Below, one piece after another: positions 62,865 to 64,000 of a stretch of 64,000 bases of DNA. A program made the translations under genes and the position numbers. Every line of letters starts with the position of its first letter. Positions within the stretch are counted from its first letter, which is position 1. The stretch spans positions 53,283 through 117,282 of the forward strand of contig QANU01072020.1 of assembly GCA_003254905.1 (NCBI GenBank). The letters are read 5' to 3'. Source of the stretch: Nissolia schottii. Taxonomy: Eukaryota > Streptophyta > Magnoliopsida > Fabales > Fabaceae. Under the pieces are notes generated by a model. It saw only the letters and a list, made by a program, of their open reading frames with translations. It did no database searches and was not told where the DNA came from.

Positions 62865-64000
62865 ATGAGTTATTCACTCACTCCATCTACGATGCACAAC
62901 ACATTACCAATCGTAAAGCAATGCAAAGCCATCCCACAGCTCCACCAGGTTCACGCCTACACCATCACCACCGGTCTCTTACCCCTCCACCCCTTACCCA
63001 TCCTCAACAACATCCTCTCCACCCTCACCGCCGTACTCACCAACAACAGCAACACCACTTGTTCCACTTCCACTTCATTGTTAAACTACGCACTCTCCCT
63101 CTTCAATTTCATCCCAAACCCCACCACTTTCACCTACAACTGCCTCATCAGAATCCACACCCTCCTCTCCTCCCCTCTCCCCGCCCTCCGCCTCTTCGCC
63201 TCCCTCCGCCGCCTCTCCCTTCAACCTGACTTCCACACCTTCCCCTTTGCCCTCAAGGCGTGTTCCCTCCTCCCTTCGCTCTCCCTCGTCCACTCTCTCC
63301 ACTCCCAGGCCTTCAAGTTCGGCTTCCTCGCCGACCCCTTCTCCCTCAACACGCTCATCAGAATCTACTCCCACCACCGCCGCGTCGATGATGCCCACAA
63401 GCTCTTCTGCGAGAGTTTCTACAAGGATGTTGTCTCTTACAATGCCATGGTTGATGGGTTCGTTAAAATCGGTCAGATTACACGTGCACGGGATCTGTTC
63501 GATGAAATGCCTGAACGAGATTCTGTGTCTTGGGGCACCATGATTGCGGGTTACAGCCACGCAAGGCTGTGTTTTGAAGCCATTGAGCTCTTCAATGAGA
63601 TGATTGGTTTGGGGTTTAGGCCAGATAACATAGCTCTGGTGTCGGTTCTCTCGGCTTGTGCTCAAATGGGGGAGTTGGAACAGGGTAGGATCGTGCATGA
63701 TTACATCAGAAGGAATGGAATTCGTGTTGATTCGTATCTGGCAACTGGGTTGGTGGACTTGTATGCAAAGTGTGGTTGTGTTGAGACTGCAAGTGATGTG
63801 TTCGAGTCAAGCCATGATAAAGACGTGATCACGTGGAATGCCATGCTTGTTGGGCTTGCAATTCACGGGAAAGGTTCAATTTTGCTGGAATACTTCTCTA
63901 GGATGATTGCAGCGGGGGTTCAGCCTGACAGGGTGAGCTTCTTGGGTGTGTTGCTGGGGTGTAGCCATGCGGGTCTTGTTGATGAAGCAAGGAGGCTTTT
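62865..64000 (+). CDS. Pentatricopeptide repeat protein, PLS class, 3' partial
   Basis: Organelle RNA-binding protein, intronless as usual for the family and open to the window edge (378 codons seen). From MSYSLTPSTMHN it runs through a run of PPR motifs of P, L and S types: VKQCKAIPQLHQVHAYTITTG, PTTFTYNCLIRIHTLL, PDFHTFPFALKAC, DPFSLNTLIRIYSHHRRVDDA, DVVSYNAMVDGFVKIG, DSVSWGTMIAGYSHA, RPDNIALVSVLSACAQMGEL, DSYLATGLVDLYAKCG and DVITWNAMLVGLAIHG. The C terminus (E or DYW domain), which would tell whether it is an RNA-editing factor, is outside the window. It contains no obvious long transit peptide. Position suggests the Arabidopsis At5g61800 orthologue, from memory. Confidence 0.94.
   Translation, partial: MSYSLTPSTMHNTLPIVKQCKAIPQLHQVHAYTITTGLLPLHPLPILNNILSTLTAVLTNNSNTTCSTSTSLLNYALSLFNFIPNPTTFTYNCLIRIHTLLSSPLPALRLFASLRRLSLQPDFHTFPFALKACSLLPSLSLVHSLHSQAFKFGFLADPFSLNTLIRIYSHHRRVDDAHKLFCESFYKDVVSYNAMVDGFVKIGQITRARDLFDEMPERDSVSWGTMIAGYSHARLCFEAIELFNEMIGLGFRPDNIALVSVLSACAQMGELEQGRIVHDYIRRNGIRVDSYLATGLVDLYAKCGCVETASDVFESSHDKDVITWNAMLVGLAIHGKGSILLEYFSRMIAAGVQPDRVSFLGVLLGCSHAGLVDEARRL

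Noticed and set aside
1-64000. CRISPR arrays, bacterial operons, defence islands
   Set aside because: The window is plant nuclear DNA with intron-containing genes; the repeats present are minisatellites and transposons without spacer structure.

Overview
This window is nuclear DNA from a eudicot plant, most probably a legume. Genes have short GT-AG introns, intergenic DNA is very AT-rich, and the spacers hold plant transposons (CACTA, Mutator-like fold-backs, tRNA-derived SINEs, LTR and Helitron remnants). The legume call rests on how closely the encoded proteins, especially the calcium-dependent mitochondrial carrier and the rubredoxin-like protein, resemble legume proteins as I remember them. 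There are two assembly gaps (22930-23922 and 40523-40618), both entered from poly-G runs.

Layout. 1-7.5 kb: no host gene; LTR-retrotransposon debris, a 36-bp minisatellite, a tandem AT-rich repeat and a 1.2-kb fold-back Mutator-like element. 7.6-9.6 kb (-): LEAFY/FLORICAULA in three exons. 14.3-19.1 kb (-): a small Sec14-type lipid-transfer protein in six exons. 23.9-25.6 kb (+): IRX10-like xylan GT47 glycosyltransferase, 5' end lost in the gap. 26.6-28.7 kb (+): transaldolase. 30.1-31.4 kb (+): plastid rubredoxin-like membrane protein. 32.0-40.2 kb (-): three tandem copies of an At4g14100-like secreted protein gene, the first broken. 40.7-42.5 kb (-): SDHAF2, the succinate dehydrogenase flavinylation factor. 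44.0-47.0 kb (-): short-chain dehydrogenase. 50.1-52.6 kb (+): EF-hand mitochondrial ATP-Mg/Pi carrier. 57.4 and 62.7 kb (+): two nearly identical tRNA-Ser(AGA) genes flanking a complete 4.08-kb CACTA element. 62.9-64 kb (+): start of a PPR gene cut by the window edge.

The genes are not an operon; they are unrelated housekeeping and developmental genes. Their order is informative. LFY, IRX10-L, SDR, ATP-Mg/Pi carrier and PPR follow the order I recall around Arabidopsis LFY (At5g61850 down to At5g61800). The rubredoxin and SDHAF2 genes belong, from memory, to the Arabidopsis homeologous segment At5g51010-At5g51050. The window therefore looks like the unfractionated form of a locus that Arabidopsis keeps as two partial copies.

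All exon coordinates were derived by hand from splice sites and reading frame; every multi-exon model reported as intact closes in frame.
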